Positions 1 through 6,903 of a stretch of 64,000 nt of DNA are shown here, piece after piece. Source of the stretch: Rheinheimera sp. 1928-s (GTDB lineage: Bacteria; Pseudomonadota; Gammaproteobacteria; Enterobacterales; Alteromonadaceae); the NCBI RefSeq assembly GCF_029269265.1, contig NZ_JARIXP010000002.1, positions 249,746 to 313,745 on the forward strand, in the 5' to 3' direction. Position 1 is the first letter of the stretch. Every line of letters begins with the position of its first letter. The notes under the pieces were generated by a model. That model was not told the origin of the DNA, made no database searches, and saw nothing but the letters and a program-made list of their open reading frames with translations. The position numbers were made by a program, and so were the translations under genes.

Positions 1-43
1 ACTGGCACAGACTACTGTAACTGAGGACACTCATCATGCGTAA
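1..43 (+). CDS. 3' end of an upstream gene, probably an efflux partner (partial)
   Basis: The frame starting at base 2 reads LAQTTVTEDTHHA and stops at 41-43, overlapping the next gene's start by 8 bases. A polar tail of this kind would suit a transporter or membrane-fusion partner of the NodT-type protein that follows. Two other frames also stop here (18-20 and 22-24), so the frame is a guess. Only the last codons are in the window. Confidence 0.3.
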   Translation, partial: LAQTTVTEDTHHA

Positions 44-1475
44 AACCATTCGTTTAACCGCTATCAGTATGGCATTAGCCTCACTGTTGTTTGGTTGTGC
101 TTCAGTAGGCCCAAGCTATGCAGCACCTGTAGCAGCCAATGAGGTGCAACTGCCTGCTGAATATAAAGCAGCAGATAAAGCCCAAGACTGGTGGCAGCAG
201 TTTAATGACCCTGTGCTTGATCAACTGATAGAAAAAGCCTTGCTGAATAACCAGACCTTAGCTGCGGCAGAAGCCAACGTAAAACGTGCTTACGCCGCCT
301 TTGAAGACAGCGACAATGACGGCTGGCCTCGTATGGACATCACTGCCAGTCAGCAAAACAATCAGGTGCCGGACAGTGCCGCACAAAATGCCGGACAAAT
401 TCAGCGTCAGGCCAATTTAGGCGGTGCTTTAAGCTGGGATTTAGATTTATTTGGCAAACTGCGCCGCGCATCTGAAGCAGCCAATGCCAGAGCACAAGGT
501 GCCGAACTGGCCTGGCAGGAAGCCAAAGTGCAATTGTTAGCTCAGGTCGCTGCCAGTTATGGCGACTACCGTGGGGCACAGCTGCGCCTCACAGTAGCAG
601 AGCAAAACCTCGGAAATTTGCGCCGTACCAAGCAAATTATTCTGGCACGCCGTGATGCAGGTTTTGCGTCCGATCTGGAAATCAGCCGTATCGACGCGCA
701 GATGTATCAGTTGCAAAGCACTCTGCCACAGTTTCAGTTTGCCAAAGCACAAGCTAACGCCACCATAGCGGCTTTAGTGGCGCAACCTGCAGAGCAGTTT
801 GTGGTTGATGGATCTTTAGTGAAAGGTGAAAAACAAAGTCTGCCAGAACTGACAACACCTTTGTCTTTTGCCAATCAGCACAACTATTTAAAGTTCAGAA
901 CTGATGTAGCAGTAGCTGAGCGCGAACTGGCAGCCAGCACCGCAGATATAGGAGTGGCCACAGCAGAGCTCTACCCTGAAGTGTCTGTCAGTGGGTTCTT
1001 AGGTTTTATTGCCAGCCCTGGCCTGAGCCTGGGTTCGCAAAACGAAGCCTGGAGCATAGCGCCTAGTTTACGTTGGCAAGCCACAGAGCTGAGCTCTATT
1101 CAGGCCCGTATTCGCGGCGCAGAAGCATCTCAGCAAATGGCCTTTGCCCGCTTTCAGCAGACGGTGTTTGATGCCTTGGCGCAAATGCAAACTTCACTGC
1201 ACGGTTACAGAACCAGCCGTGAGCAACAGTTAAGCGCGCAGCAACAAGTAGCAGCCACTGAACAAGCTGTGCAATTGACACGAGCTCAATACGAAGCAGG
1301 CACCACTGAGTTTCTGGACTTACTGGACGCCGAACGTGACTGGTTAGCAGCCCGCGATCAGCAGGCTGCACTATCGACTCAAAGCTTCCAGCGTTTAGTC
1401 TCTGTCTACCGCGCCTTTTCGGGTGGTTTAGAACTGGAGCAAGGCACTCAGCAAATAGCCTTAGTGAAAGAGTAA
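36..1475 (+). CDS. NodT-family outer-membrane efflux lipoprotein (TolC-like)
   Basis: This is the outer-membrane channel subunit of a tripartite drug or solute efflux pump. It would trimerise and link an inner-membrane pump and a fusion protein to the outside. The N-terminus is a lipoprotein signal with lipobox LFGC (Cys at about residue 21). The 479-aa length and the duplicated helical halves (AAEANVKRAY near 80; VAVAERELAAST near 290; YEAGTTEFLDLLDAERDWL near 420) are typical of the NodT branch of outer-membrane efflux proteins. The start is an ATG at 36 with GAGG at 23-26. It probably closes an operon that begins outside the window, since two terminator-like hairpins follow. The substrate cannot be read from the sequence. 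Confidence 0.9.
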   Translation: MRKTIRLTAISMALASLLFGCASVGPSYAAPVAANEVQLPAEYKAADKAQDWWQQFNDPVLDQLIEKALLNNQTLAAAEANVKRAYAAFEDSDNDGWPRMDITASQQNNQVPDSAAQNAGQIQRQANLGGALSWDLDLFGKLRRASEAANARAQGAELAWQEAKVQLLAQVAASYGDYRGAQLRLTVAEQNLGNLRRTKQIILARRDAGFASDLEISRIDAQMYQLQSTLPQFQFAKAQANATIAALVAQPAEQFVVDGSLVKGEKQSLPELTTPLSFANQHNYLKFRTDVAVAERELAASTADIGVATAELYPEVSVSGFLGFIASPGLSLGSQNEAWSIAPSLRWQATELSSIQARIRGAEASQQMAFARFQQTVFDALAQMQTSLHGYRTSREQQLSAQQQVAATEQAVQLTRAQYEAGTTEFLDLLDAERDWLAARDQQAALSTQSFQRLVSVYRAFSGGLELEQGTQQIALVKE

Positions 1476-1483
1476 AGAGTTTG

Positions 1484-1568
1484 AAGGCTGGCTCCCTCTC
1501 CAGCCTTTGTTAAAGAGTAACTTTTTGGGCGTCCGGTTAGTCCCATTCCCAACGGACGCCCCTTTTTT
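1484..1568 (+). terminator. Two consecutive hairpins, the second a strong intrinsic terminator
   Basis: The first stem pairs AAGGCTGG (1484-1491) with CCAGCCTT (1500-1507). The second pairs GGGCGTCCG (1527-1535) with CGGACGCCC (1553-1561) and is followed by a T tract. They end the efflux operon. Confidence 0.8.
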
Positions 1569-1599
1569 CCCTCACAATCAACACCAGTCACCGCAAGAC

Positions 1600-1622
1600 C
1601 ATTGATAACTATTCTTATCCGC
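1600..1622. promoter_or_regulatory. Possible Fur-like site upstream of the PepSY gene
   Basis: The stretch GATAACTATTCTTATC has inverted GATAA/TTATC ends and partly resembles the Fur box (by eye, about 11 of 19 positions). It sits just ahead of the PepSY-TM gene, a family often iron-regulated. The match is weak and could be chance. Confidence 0.25.
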
Positions 1623-1648
1623 ATTACTATTAGGCCAATTTTATTAGC

Positions 1649-2824
1649 TTGCTGAATAAGGCTGAACGTCCGGTGTTTAAACTCAAACAACGCTTTTGGT
1701 TTTTAGTGCACGGTTGGGTAGGTTTACCTGTCTGGCTTATTTTTTGCGCTGTGTGTTTAACGGGCACCATTGCGGTTTTTAGTCATGAACTCACCTGGCT
1801 GACCAACCCCAATGCCAGAGCAGAAAACCCACAAAACCTGCCTGTGAAACCTGCCACTGAACTGATTGCAGCGGTAAAAGCTGAAGTGCCTGACGCTGAA
1901 ATTGGTACTGTGATGGTGATGGAACCTTATCTGGTCAACGCCATTGTATTTTCTACTGCCAAAGCACCCTTTGGTATTGCTTATGTCAACCAGTACACAG
2001 GCAAAGTACAAGAGCTGAACTACGGCCTGAACTTCATTACTTTTATGCGTTCGTTACATGGCTGGTTATTGTTTCCCTGGCAAAGTAGCTACAGCGTTGG
2101 CTATTACCTGGTCAGTGGTATGGCACTTTTGATGCTGGCGTCTTTAATCACAGGTTTAGTGATTTATAAGAACTTCTGGAAGTCTTTTACCCAACCCAAA
2201 GTGCGTTTAAATCAGGGCCGTAAAACCCTGCTGACCGACTTGCACCGTTTAGCTGGTGTCTGGTCGATTTGGTTTTTAGTGGTGATGAGTCTGACGGGTT
2301 TATGGTATCTGGTGCAGGCTATTTTGTGGCACAACGATGTTGAGTTTTACCACGAAACTAAAATTCTGACAGCGGCTGAAGTGCCGGCCGCAGGTCAAAA
2401 ACAGACGCCACCTTATTCATTGGAAGATGCTTTGGTGATTGCCAAGCAGACTTTGCCTGAGCTGCAACCAGCCTATATTGCGATGCCAGAACATAACCGT
2501 GATTTATACCGTATTGCAGGTTCTGGTGATTCGATATTTTTTGATCAGTATTCTTATTCTGTGGCAGTGAACCCCTGGACAGGCCAGGTGACTGATGTGC
2601 ATACCCCGGATCAGATGGGAGGCCTTGAAGTGCTGAGCCATATTGCCGACCCGCTGCATTACGGCACTTTAGGTGGCATTTGGACCAAAATCATCTGGTT
2701 CCTGTTTGGCTTATTATTGTCTGGTATGTCGATTACAGGTTTTATGATCTGGGGCAGTCGCACCGTCAAAGCAGCCCGGGCAGAACCCGCAGTCAGTTAC
2801 AGTACTACAGAGGTAAATTCCTGA
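1649..2824 (+). CDS. PepSY-associated TM domain protein
   Basis: This is an integral inner-membrane protein of the PepSY_TM family, 391 aa. Members are often linked to iron or siderophore uptake or to ferric reduction, but most have no proven reaction. Membrane spans are visible at about 20-45, 135-165, 190-225 and 345-370, with periplasmic PepSY-like stretches between. Conserved membrane-side histidines occur in LVHGWVGL, MRSLHGWLLFPW and LLTDLHRLAGVW, a pattern compatible with haem or metal ligation. The first codon of the open frame is TTG at 1649; GTG at 1673, preceded by AAGG, is an equally possible start. The stop overlaps the next start by one base, so the two genes are probably translated together. 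Confidence 0.8.
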   Translation: MLNKAERPVFKLKQRFWFLVHGWVGLPVWLIFCAVCLTGTIAVFSHELTWLTNPNARAENPQNLPVKPATELIAAVKAEVPDAEIGTVMVMEPYLVNAIVFSTAKAPFGIAYVNQYTGKVQELNYGLNFITFMRSLHGWLLFPWQSSYSVGYYLVSGMALLMLASLITGLVIYKNFWKSFTQPKVRLNQGRKTLLTDLHRLAGVWSIWFLVVMSLTGLWYLVQAILWHNDVEFYHETKILTAAEVPAAGQKQTPPYSLEDALVIAKQTLPELQPAYIAMPEHNRDLYRIAGSGDSIFFDQYSYSVAVNPWTGQVTDVHTPDQMGGLEVLSHIADPLHYGTLGGIWTKIIWFLFGLLLSGMSITGFMIWGSRTVKAARAEPAVSYSTTEVNS

Positions 2825-3282
2825 TGGCACAACGTTCAGACAATTGGTGGCAACGTAATAAATTTAAGCTCAATGCTTTAGTGCTGATTTTGCCATTCTG
2901 GTTTTTATACGACTCTTTAAGTCCGGTGTTTCCGCCGTCATGGTCCACTCAAAAAGTGGGGGCTTTTGAAGTAACCCCTACCCCGTTGACGAACGACGCG
3001 CCATACCAGCATCATGGCGATTGGGTCAAAGATTTCAGCCTGCAATTCTGTGAAGGTTGCGTGGCCAATATCCGTCAGGCTTATATGGCAATAGCTGCGG
3101 AACAACCTGCCATTGAAGACTTTGCCGAAACTGATCTGAGCATTCTGCACGGCAGCTCTTTTGCCCAACATGTGCATGCCAAAGCCACAGCTATGCCTAA
3201 AGCTGGTGATAAAGTCTGGTTACTGATTGAAGACTGGCAAGGTCAGGTGCATGTAGGCTCATGGGACTGGCCTCAGTCTTAG
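2824..3282 (+). CDS. Small membrane-anchored protein of unknown function, partner of PepSY-TM
   Basis: I do not recognise this 152-aa protein. It has a basic N-terminus, one membrane span at about residues 13-32, and a C-terminal part that should face the periplasm. A CxxC pair (FCEGC, near residue 75) could bind metal or haem or act as a redox pair. The open frame extends further upstream, but ATG 2824 overlaps the previous stop (TGATG) and has AGAGG at 2809-2813, which settles the start. The tight coupling suggests that it works with the PepSY membrane protein. Confidence 0.65.
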   Translation: MAQRSDNWWQRNKFKLNALVLILPFWFLYDSLSPVFPPSWSTQKVGAFEVTPTPLTNDAPYQHHGDWVKDFSLQFCEGCVANIRQAYMAIAAEQPAIEDFAETDLSILHGSSFAQHVHAKATAMPKAGDKVWLLIEDWQGQVHVGSWDWPQS

Positions 3283-3290
3283 TTTTCTTG

Positions 3291-3346
3291 AAAATGGGGT
3301 CAGAACACATTAGTTACGCGTAACAAATGTGTTCTGACCCCATTTT
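3291..3346. repeat. 56-bp near-perfect palindrome, REP/RAYT-type
   Basis: Two 28-base arms meet between 3318 and 3319 and pair except for A/A at 3312/3325. The outer arm carries TGGGGTCAGAACACATT and the centre is GTTACGCGTAAC. Palindromes with a GGGGTCAG arm resemble the REP elements mobilised by REP-associated tyrosine transposases (from memory of the family). T-rich sequence follows, so it may also end transcription of the PepSY pair. Confidence 0.75.
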
Positions 3347-3374
3347 TAATTTTTGTTACAAAACCAAGCACAAA

Positions 3375-3386
3375 TTAACCGGTTAA
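3375..3386. promoter_or_regulatory. Perfect 12-bp palindrome ahead of the hydrolase gene
   Basis: TTAACCGGTTAA lies 39 bases before the hydrolase start, where an operator could be. No regulator can be assigned to it. Confidence 0.2.
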
Positions 3387-3424
3387 AGCGGTACACTTAA
3401 ACAGTTCTGTTCACGAGGTCGGCC

Positions 3425-4438
3425 ATGAAACTGTTTTGGTTCGTTTTGCTGCTTGGTTATCACGCTCAAAGCACTGCTCAGAGCTGGCCGGGTTTTGCCA
3501 AACAACAATCCTGCCTCGAACTTTACCCCACATATCAGCAACTGGTTGATGAGGTCCGCTCTTATACCCCCTGGTACAGTATGGATCACTGGTTACTGCC
3601 CTGGCTATTGCCCAAACAACAATTTGAAGTCACCCAACAGCAGCTGAATTGTGCTCAACTGGAATACCAATCTGACACTCTGTTAGTTCAGGCATGGGGT
3701 TTACAGCCTCACAGCAAAAGCACAAAAAAAAGGCCTGTGATCATTTACAACAGAGGCGGCAATGCAGCTTTAGGCAGGTTGGATTTTGTCTCTGTGTTAC
3801 GCCAGTTAAGTCCTTTAGCTCAGCAAGGTTTTATTGTGCTGGCCAGCCAGTACAGAGGTTCAGTCCCTAAAGATCAACAGACCTATGGCAAGGATCAGTT
3901 TGGTGGCGCTGACGTGAATGACATTCATCAACTGATTGAGCTGGCGAAAAAACTGCCAGAGGCTGACGCTAATAATATTTTTTTATACGGCATCAGCAGA
4001 GGCGGCATTATGAGCTATCTGACAGCCAGACAACGTGATGATATTCGCGCTATGGCCATTACCGGCGCGCCCGTCGATTTAGTCACAGAACTGCCACGTC
4101 TGCCAGAAATGGAACTTATTTTCCGTAGCCTGATCCCGAACTACGATCAAAACAAACAACAGGAACTACAACAACGTTCAGTGCTGTATTGGGCAGAAGA
4201 ATTACCTGCAACTTTACCCATTTTGCTGATGTATGGAGCTGAGGACCAGAGAGTGCACCCGGACAATTCACAACGGCTGGCGGCTAAGCTGACAGAGCTG
4301 CAACGCCCGGTAAAATTAATTGAATTTACCGATGCGGACCACTTATTAACAGACTACAAAGAGCAAGAACGTGAGGCTATGCTGCAGTGGTTTCGCCAGC
4401 ACCAGCAAACTGAGCAAAAAGTAGTCACAGCTCCTTAA
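3425..4438 (+). CDS. Exported alpha/beta hydrolase, prolyl-oligopeptidase-like
   Basis: This is a probable serine hydrolase acting outside the cytoplasm. A signal peptide is visible (KLFWFVLLLGYHAQSTAQ). The nucleophile elbow GISRGG is near residue 192. An Asp in LMYGAEDQRVHP and a His in DADHLL (near residue 303) complete the triad in the order usual for S9-like and dienelactone-hydrolase-like enzymes. A YRGS oxyanion-type segment lies near 141. The 337-aa length fits a single catalytic domain with a short lid. ATG 3425 has GAGG at 3415-3418. It converges on the next gene, the stops overlapping by 4 bases. The substrate is unknown. Confidence 0.8.
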   Translation: MKLFWFVLLLGYHAQSTAQSWPGFAKQQSCLELYPTYQQLVDEVRSYTPWYSMDHWLLPWLLPKQQFEVTQQQLNCAQLEYQSDTLLVQAWGLQPHSKSTKKRPVIIYNRGGNAALGRLDFVSVLRQLSPLAQQGFIVLASQYRGSVPKDQQTYGKDQFGGADVNDIHQLIELAKKLPEADANNIFLYGISRGGIMSYLTARQRDDIRAMAITGAPVDLVTELPRLPEMELIFRSLIPNYDQNKQQELQQRSVLYWAEELPATLPILLMYGAEDQRVHPDNSQRLAAKLTELQRPVKLIEFTDADHLLTDYKEQEREAMLQWFRQHQQTEQKVVTAP

Positions 4439-5466
4439 CCTGCAATCTCAACTCTGTTTCGTCCTAACTCTTTGGCTTTATATAAAGCTTGATCTGCGCG
4501 TTGTAACAACTGATCCAACGGGCTTTCCACTGAACTTGCAATACCTATACTTAAACTGCTTTCTAAACCTGATTGCTGCATCTGCTGTTTAAATTCATGC
4601 TGTACCCGCTCTGCCAAATGCAATAAACCTTGTGCATCTGTATCCGCAGCAGCCAATACAAATTCATCGCCGCCTAAACGACAGGCAATATCACTTTGTC
4701 TGGCCACCGCCGCCAACACATTGGCTAAATGTTGCAATGCCTGATCGCCGGTTTCATGGCCATGCAGATCATTCAGCTGCTTAAACTCGTCAATATCAAT
4801 CATCATCAAGGCTAAAGCAGTGTCCTGAGTTTCTGACTGAAGCTGGTATTGTTCAAATTTGGTTTGAAAAGCCCGGCGGTTATCCAGGCCTGTTAACTCG
4901 TCGGTATGAGCCAGATTTTCCATTTGCTGTGCCTGTTGGTACAGCTTATCTATGGTTTTTTCTGCCACTTTGACCTTTTTTTGTTGCAGTTGCATCTGTT
5001 GGTCCAATGCCATCTGGTAAGCGATTGCATCTGCAATCAGCTTCAGGCTGATTAACGTATGGTCTTTAATAACCACAAGGTTGTTACTGGCACCACACAA
5101 AGTACCTATGGTTTTACCTTCAGATAACACTGGCAAAGCAAAAAAACTTTGCATCCCCAAAGCCACACCTGCAGATCCGGGAAATAGCTCTGGCACTGCA
5201 TCTGACTGCTCCAGTTTTGCATCAAATAACAAGCGGCACATTGAATCTGACCAGTTCACTACACTCCCCTCCAGCACTGGGACACTGGGTTGCCCTTCAA
5301 CCAGCACCACTTGCTGGGTCAGAGCTTTCCAGTCAATACGGGTTAAAAATGTGGTATCTAAACCTGTTAAATGCTGCACCAATTGCAACAAAGGTCGGGC
5401 TGCTTGTTCAAGAGCTACACTGGTATAAAGTTGACGTTGCGGCATAACGACTCTGATGGGCTGCAA
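4435..5466 (-). CDS. GAF-GGDEF diguanylate cyclase
   Basis: This enzyme is predicted to make cyclic di-GMP from two GTP. A GAF-type sensor domain covers about residues 10-160. A helical linker (about 160-190) leads into a GGDEF domain (about 190-343) with the intact active-site motif RLGGDEF and the DELTGLDNRRAF entry. No inhibitory-site RxxD is seen just before GGDEF. There is no membrane segment, so it should be cytoplasmic. The start is uncertain: TTG at 5466 has an AAGGGA ribosome site 9 bases upstream, while ATG at 5445 lacks a good one. The ligand of the GAF domain is unknown. Confidence 0.85.
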   Translation of the reverse strand: MQPIRVVMPQRQLYTSVALEQAARPLLQLVQHLTGLDTTFLTRIDWKALTQQVVLVEGQPSVPVLEGSVVNWSDSMCRLLFDAKLEQSDAVPELFPGSAGVALGMQSFFALPVLSEGKTIGTLCGASNNLVVIKDHTLISLKLIADAIAYQMALDQQMQLQQKKVKVAEKTIDKLYQQAQQMENLAHTDELTGLDNRRAFQTKFEQYQLQSETQDTALALMMIDIDEFKQLNDLHGHETGDQALQHLANVLAAVARQSDIACRLGGDEFVLAAADTDAQGLLHLAERVQHEFKQQMQQSGLESSLSIGIASSVESPLDQLLQRADQALYKAKELGRNRVEIAG

Positions 5467-5562
5467 GATGTAATATCCCTTGTAGCACTGTTTTCTCCCT
5501 GATGTGAGATTAGTACGTCGTTTTAGCTGTGTTGGAGCAAATAAAAATTATTTTTTTCAGGC

Positions 5563-5589
5563 TGTCGAATTCATTCAGGTCAAGCCGAC
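5563..5589 (+). promoter_or_regulatory. Candidate ECF42 sigma-factor promoter
   Basis: TGTCGA at 5563-5568 and CGAC at 5586-5589 are separated by 17 bases. As I recall it, ECF42 sigma factors read a TGTCGA -35 element and a short CGA/TC-type -10 element. The pair lies 32 bases before the first gene of the operon that ends with an ECF42-type gene, so it would be autoregulatory. Confidence 0.55.
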
Positions 5590-5621
5590 TACTCAGTGAA
5601 TCAACCTAAGGAGAACTCAAC

Positions 5622-6050
5622 ATGACTCAATCCATTCAACAGTTATCCCAACAATGGGCCAGTGCAGTAGCCAGCCAGTCGATGGAACAGATCATGGCTT
5701 TTTACGCCGACGAGCTGATTGCCTATGACGCTGTCGCTCAATTGCAGTTTATTGGTAAAACCGCCTACAAAAGCCATTGGCAACACTGTATGGAATTTTG
5801 CCCTGGTGGCCATTCTAAGTTTGAACTGCGCGATTTAAACATTCAGCAAAACGACCAACTGGCATTCAGTCATGCACTGGTGTACTGCGAAGGCAGCAAT
5901 GAAAAAGGCGAAACTCAGGGCTGCTGGATGCGCCTGACCCAAGGCTGGCAGATGCAACAAGGCCAGTGGCGTATTATTCATGACCATTTTTCTGTGCCTT
6001 TTGATATGGTATCTGGCGCCGTATTATTTGAACTGACACCAGATGCTTAA
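5622..6050 (+). CDS. SnoaL-like / NTF2-fold protein
   Basis: This 142-aa protein belongs to the NTF2-like superfamily (SnoaL, DUF4440 type), a cone-shaped fold that binds small hydrophobic ligands. Typical features are the N-terminal helices ending in MAFYADELIAYD, the FIGKTAYKSHW segment, and the C-terminal strand GQWRIIHDHFSVPF. No catalytic function can be assigned. ATG 5622 has a strong AAGGAG at 5608-5613. It is the first gene after the candidate ECF42 promoter and lies 9 bases before a YCII gene, so it is probably part of the sigma-factor regulon. Confidence 0.8.
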   Translation: MTQSIQQLSQQWASAVASQSMEQIMAFYADELIAYDAVAQLQFIGKTAYKSHWQHCMEFCPGGHSKFELRDLNIQQNDQLAFSHALVYCEGSNEKGETQGCWMRLTQGWQMQQGQWRIIHDHFSVPFDMVSGAVLFELTPDA

Positions 6051-6059
6051 GGAGCAGCT

Positions 6060-6404
6060 ATGAAATATTTATGTTTAGTCTACAGCGATGAAAAGCTGCT
6101 GCACTCCTTGCCCGATAGTCCAAAAGATGAGGAATGTTTTGCTTATGCCGCTGCGGTACAAAACAGTGGCCGTATGCTGGCCGCCGAAGCGCTGCAGCCT
6201 ATAGATACAGCCACCACCGTGCGGGTTCGCGCTGGTAAAACCTTATTAACCGATGGTCCTTTTGCCGAAACCAAAGAACAACTGGCTGGTTTTTATCTGG
6301 TGGAAGCCAAAGATTTAAACGAAGCGATACAGCTTGCTGCTGGTATTCCGGCAGCCCGGGTTGGTTCTGTTGAAGTACGTCCTATACGGCAACTGGAGGT
6401 GTAA
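6060..6404 (+). CDS. YCII-family (DGPF-domain) protein
   Basis: This 114-aa protein has the YCII fold, related to muconolactone-isomerase-like small proteins. The signature TDGPFAETKEQLAGFYL lies near residues 66-82. Genes for DGPF proteins are the regular partners of ECF42 sigma factors (family knowledge), and one lies downstream. The function of the family is unresolved. GGAG precedes the ATG. The C-terminal RQLEV is echoed exactly at the end of the tiny open frame that follows, evidence of local duplication. Confidence 0.85.
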   Translation: MKYLCLVYSDEKLLHSLPDSPKDEECFAYAAAVQNSGRMLAAEALQPIDTATTVRVRAGKTLLTDGPFAETKEQLAGFYLVEAKDLNEAIQLAAGIPAARVGSVEVRPIRQLEV

Positions 6405-6407
6405 AAT

Positions 6408-6482
6408 ATGGAGTTTATGCTACTGATGCCAACAGCGATAACCAGCCGAAGTTCGGTACCACCACGTCAGTTGGAGGTGTAG
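6408..6482 (+). pseudogene. 24-codon relic of a third YCII gene
   Basis: A complete small open frame starts MEFMLLMP and ends RQLEV followed by a stop. Its start matches the start of the next YCII protein (MRFMLLM) and its end matches the end of the preceding one (RQLEV). The DNA around both ends is also repeated: AACTGGAGGTGTAA before it, CAGTTGGAGGTGTAG at its end. The simplest reading is a duplicated YCII gene that lost its middle in frame. Each copy of the repeat carries the GGAGGT ribosome site for the gene that follows, so it may persist only as a spacer, or be translated as a 24-aa peptide. Confidence 0.6.
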
Positions 6483-6483
6483 C

Positions 6484-6891
6484 ATGCGCTTTATGTTACT
6501 GATGATCCCTAAAGGCTATGAAAGCGCAGCACCTGGCGCTATGCCTGAAGCCGCAGCTGTAGAGGCCATGATGGAGTACAACAGAAAACTGCAGGACGCT
6601 GGCATTTTGATCAGCTGTGAAGGGCTACATCCGCCGTCTATGGGCGCTCGTGTCAGCTTCAGCGCAGGCAAGCCGCTGGTCACAGACGGTCCTTTTACTG
6701 AAACCAAAGAAGTGCTGGGTGGTTATTGGATGATTAAAGTGAAGTCCAAAGCCGAAGCCATTCGCTGGGCCAGCTTATGCCCGGCCGGCGATAACGAAGT
6801 AATTGAAGTGCGACAAGTTCAGGATATGGAAGATTTCCCTGAAGATATACAGCAGATTGCCGCTGACTTCGCCACGATGCAAAGCTCTTGA
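6484..6891 (+). CDS. YCII-family (DGPF-domain) protein
   Basis: This is a second full-length YCII/DGPF protein (135 aa), closer to the PhnB-like YCII proteins that accompany ECF42. The signature TDGPFTETKEVLGGYWM lies near residues 63-79, followed by the usual IKVKSKAEAIRWA helix. It starts 1 base after the relic's stop, with GGAGGT just upstream, and ends 12 bases before the sigma gene. The function is unknown. It may be a sensor or a target of the sigma factor, but the sequence does not say which. Confidence 0.88.
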   Translation: MRFMLLMIPKGYESAAPGAMPEAAAVEAMMEYNRKLQDAGILISCEGLHPPSMGARVSFSAGKPLVTDGPFTETKEVLGGYWMIKVKSKAEAIRWASLCPAGDNEVIEVRQVQDMEDFPEDIQQIAADFATMQSS

Positions 6892-6903
6892 GTTCTTGAA
6901 CTT

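Noticed and set aside
2680..2823. N-terminal extension of the small PepSY partner
   Set aside because: It reads in the wrong frame through the PepSY gene; ATG 2824 has a good ribosome site and overlaps the stop.
3291..3346. Attachment site of an integrated element
   Set aside because: It is a palindrome rather than a direct repeat pair, and no integrase or tRNA gene is nearby.
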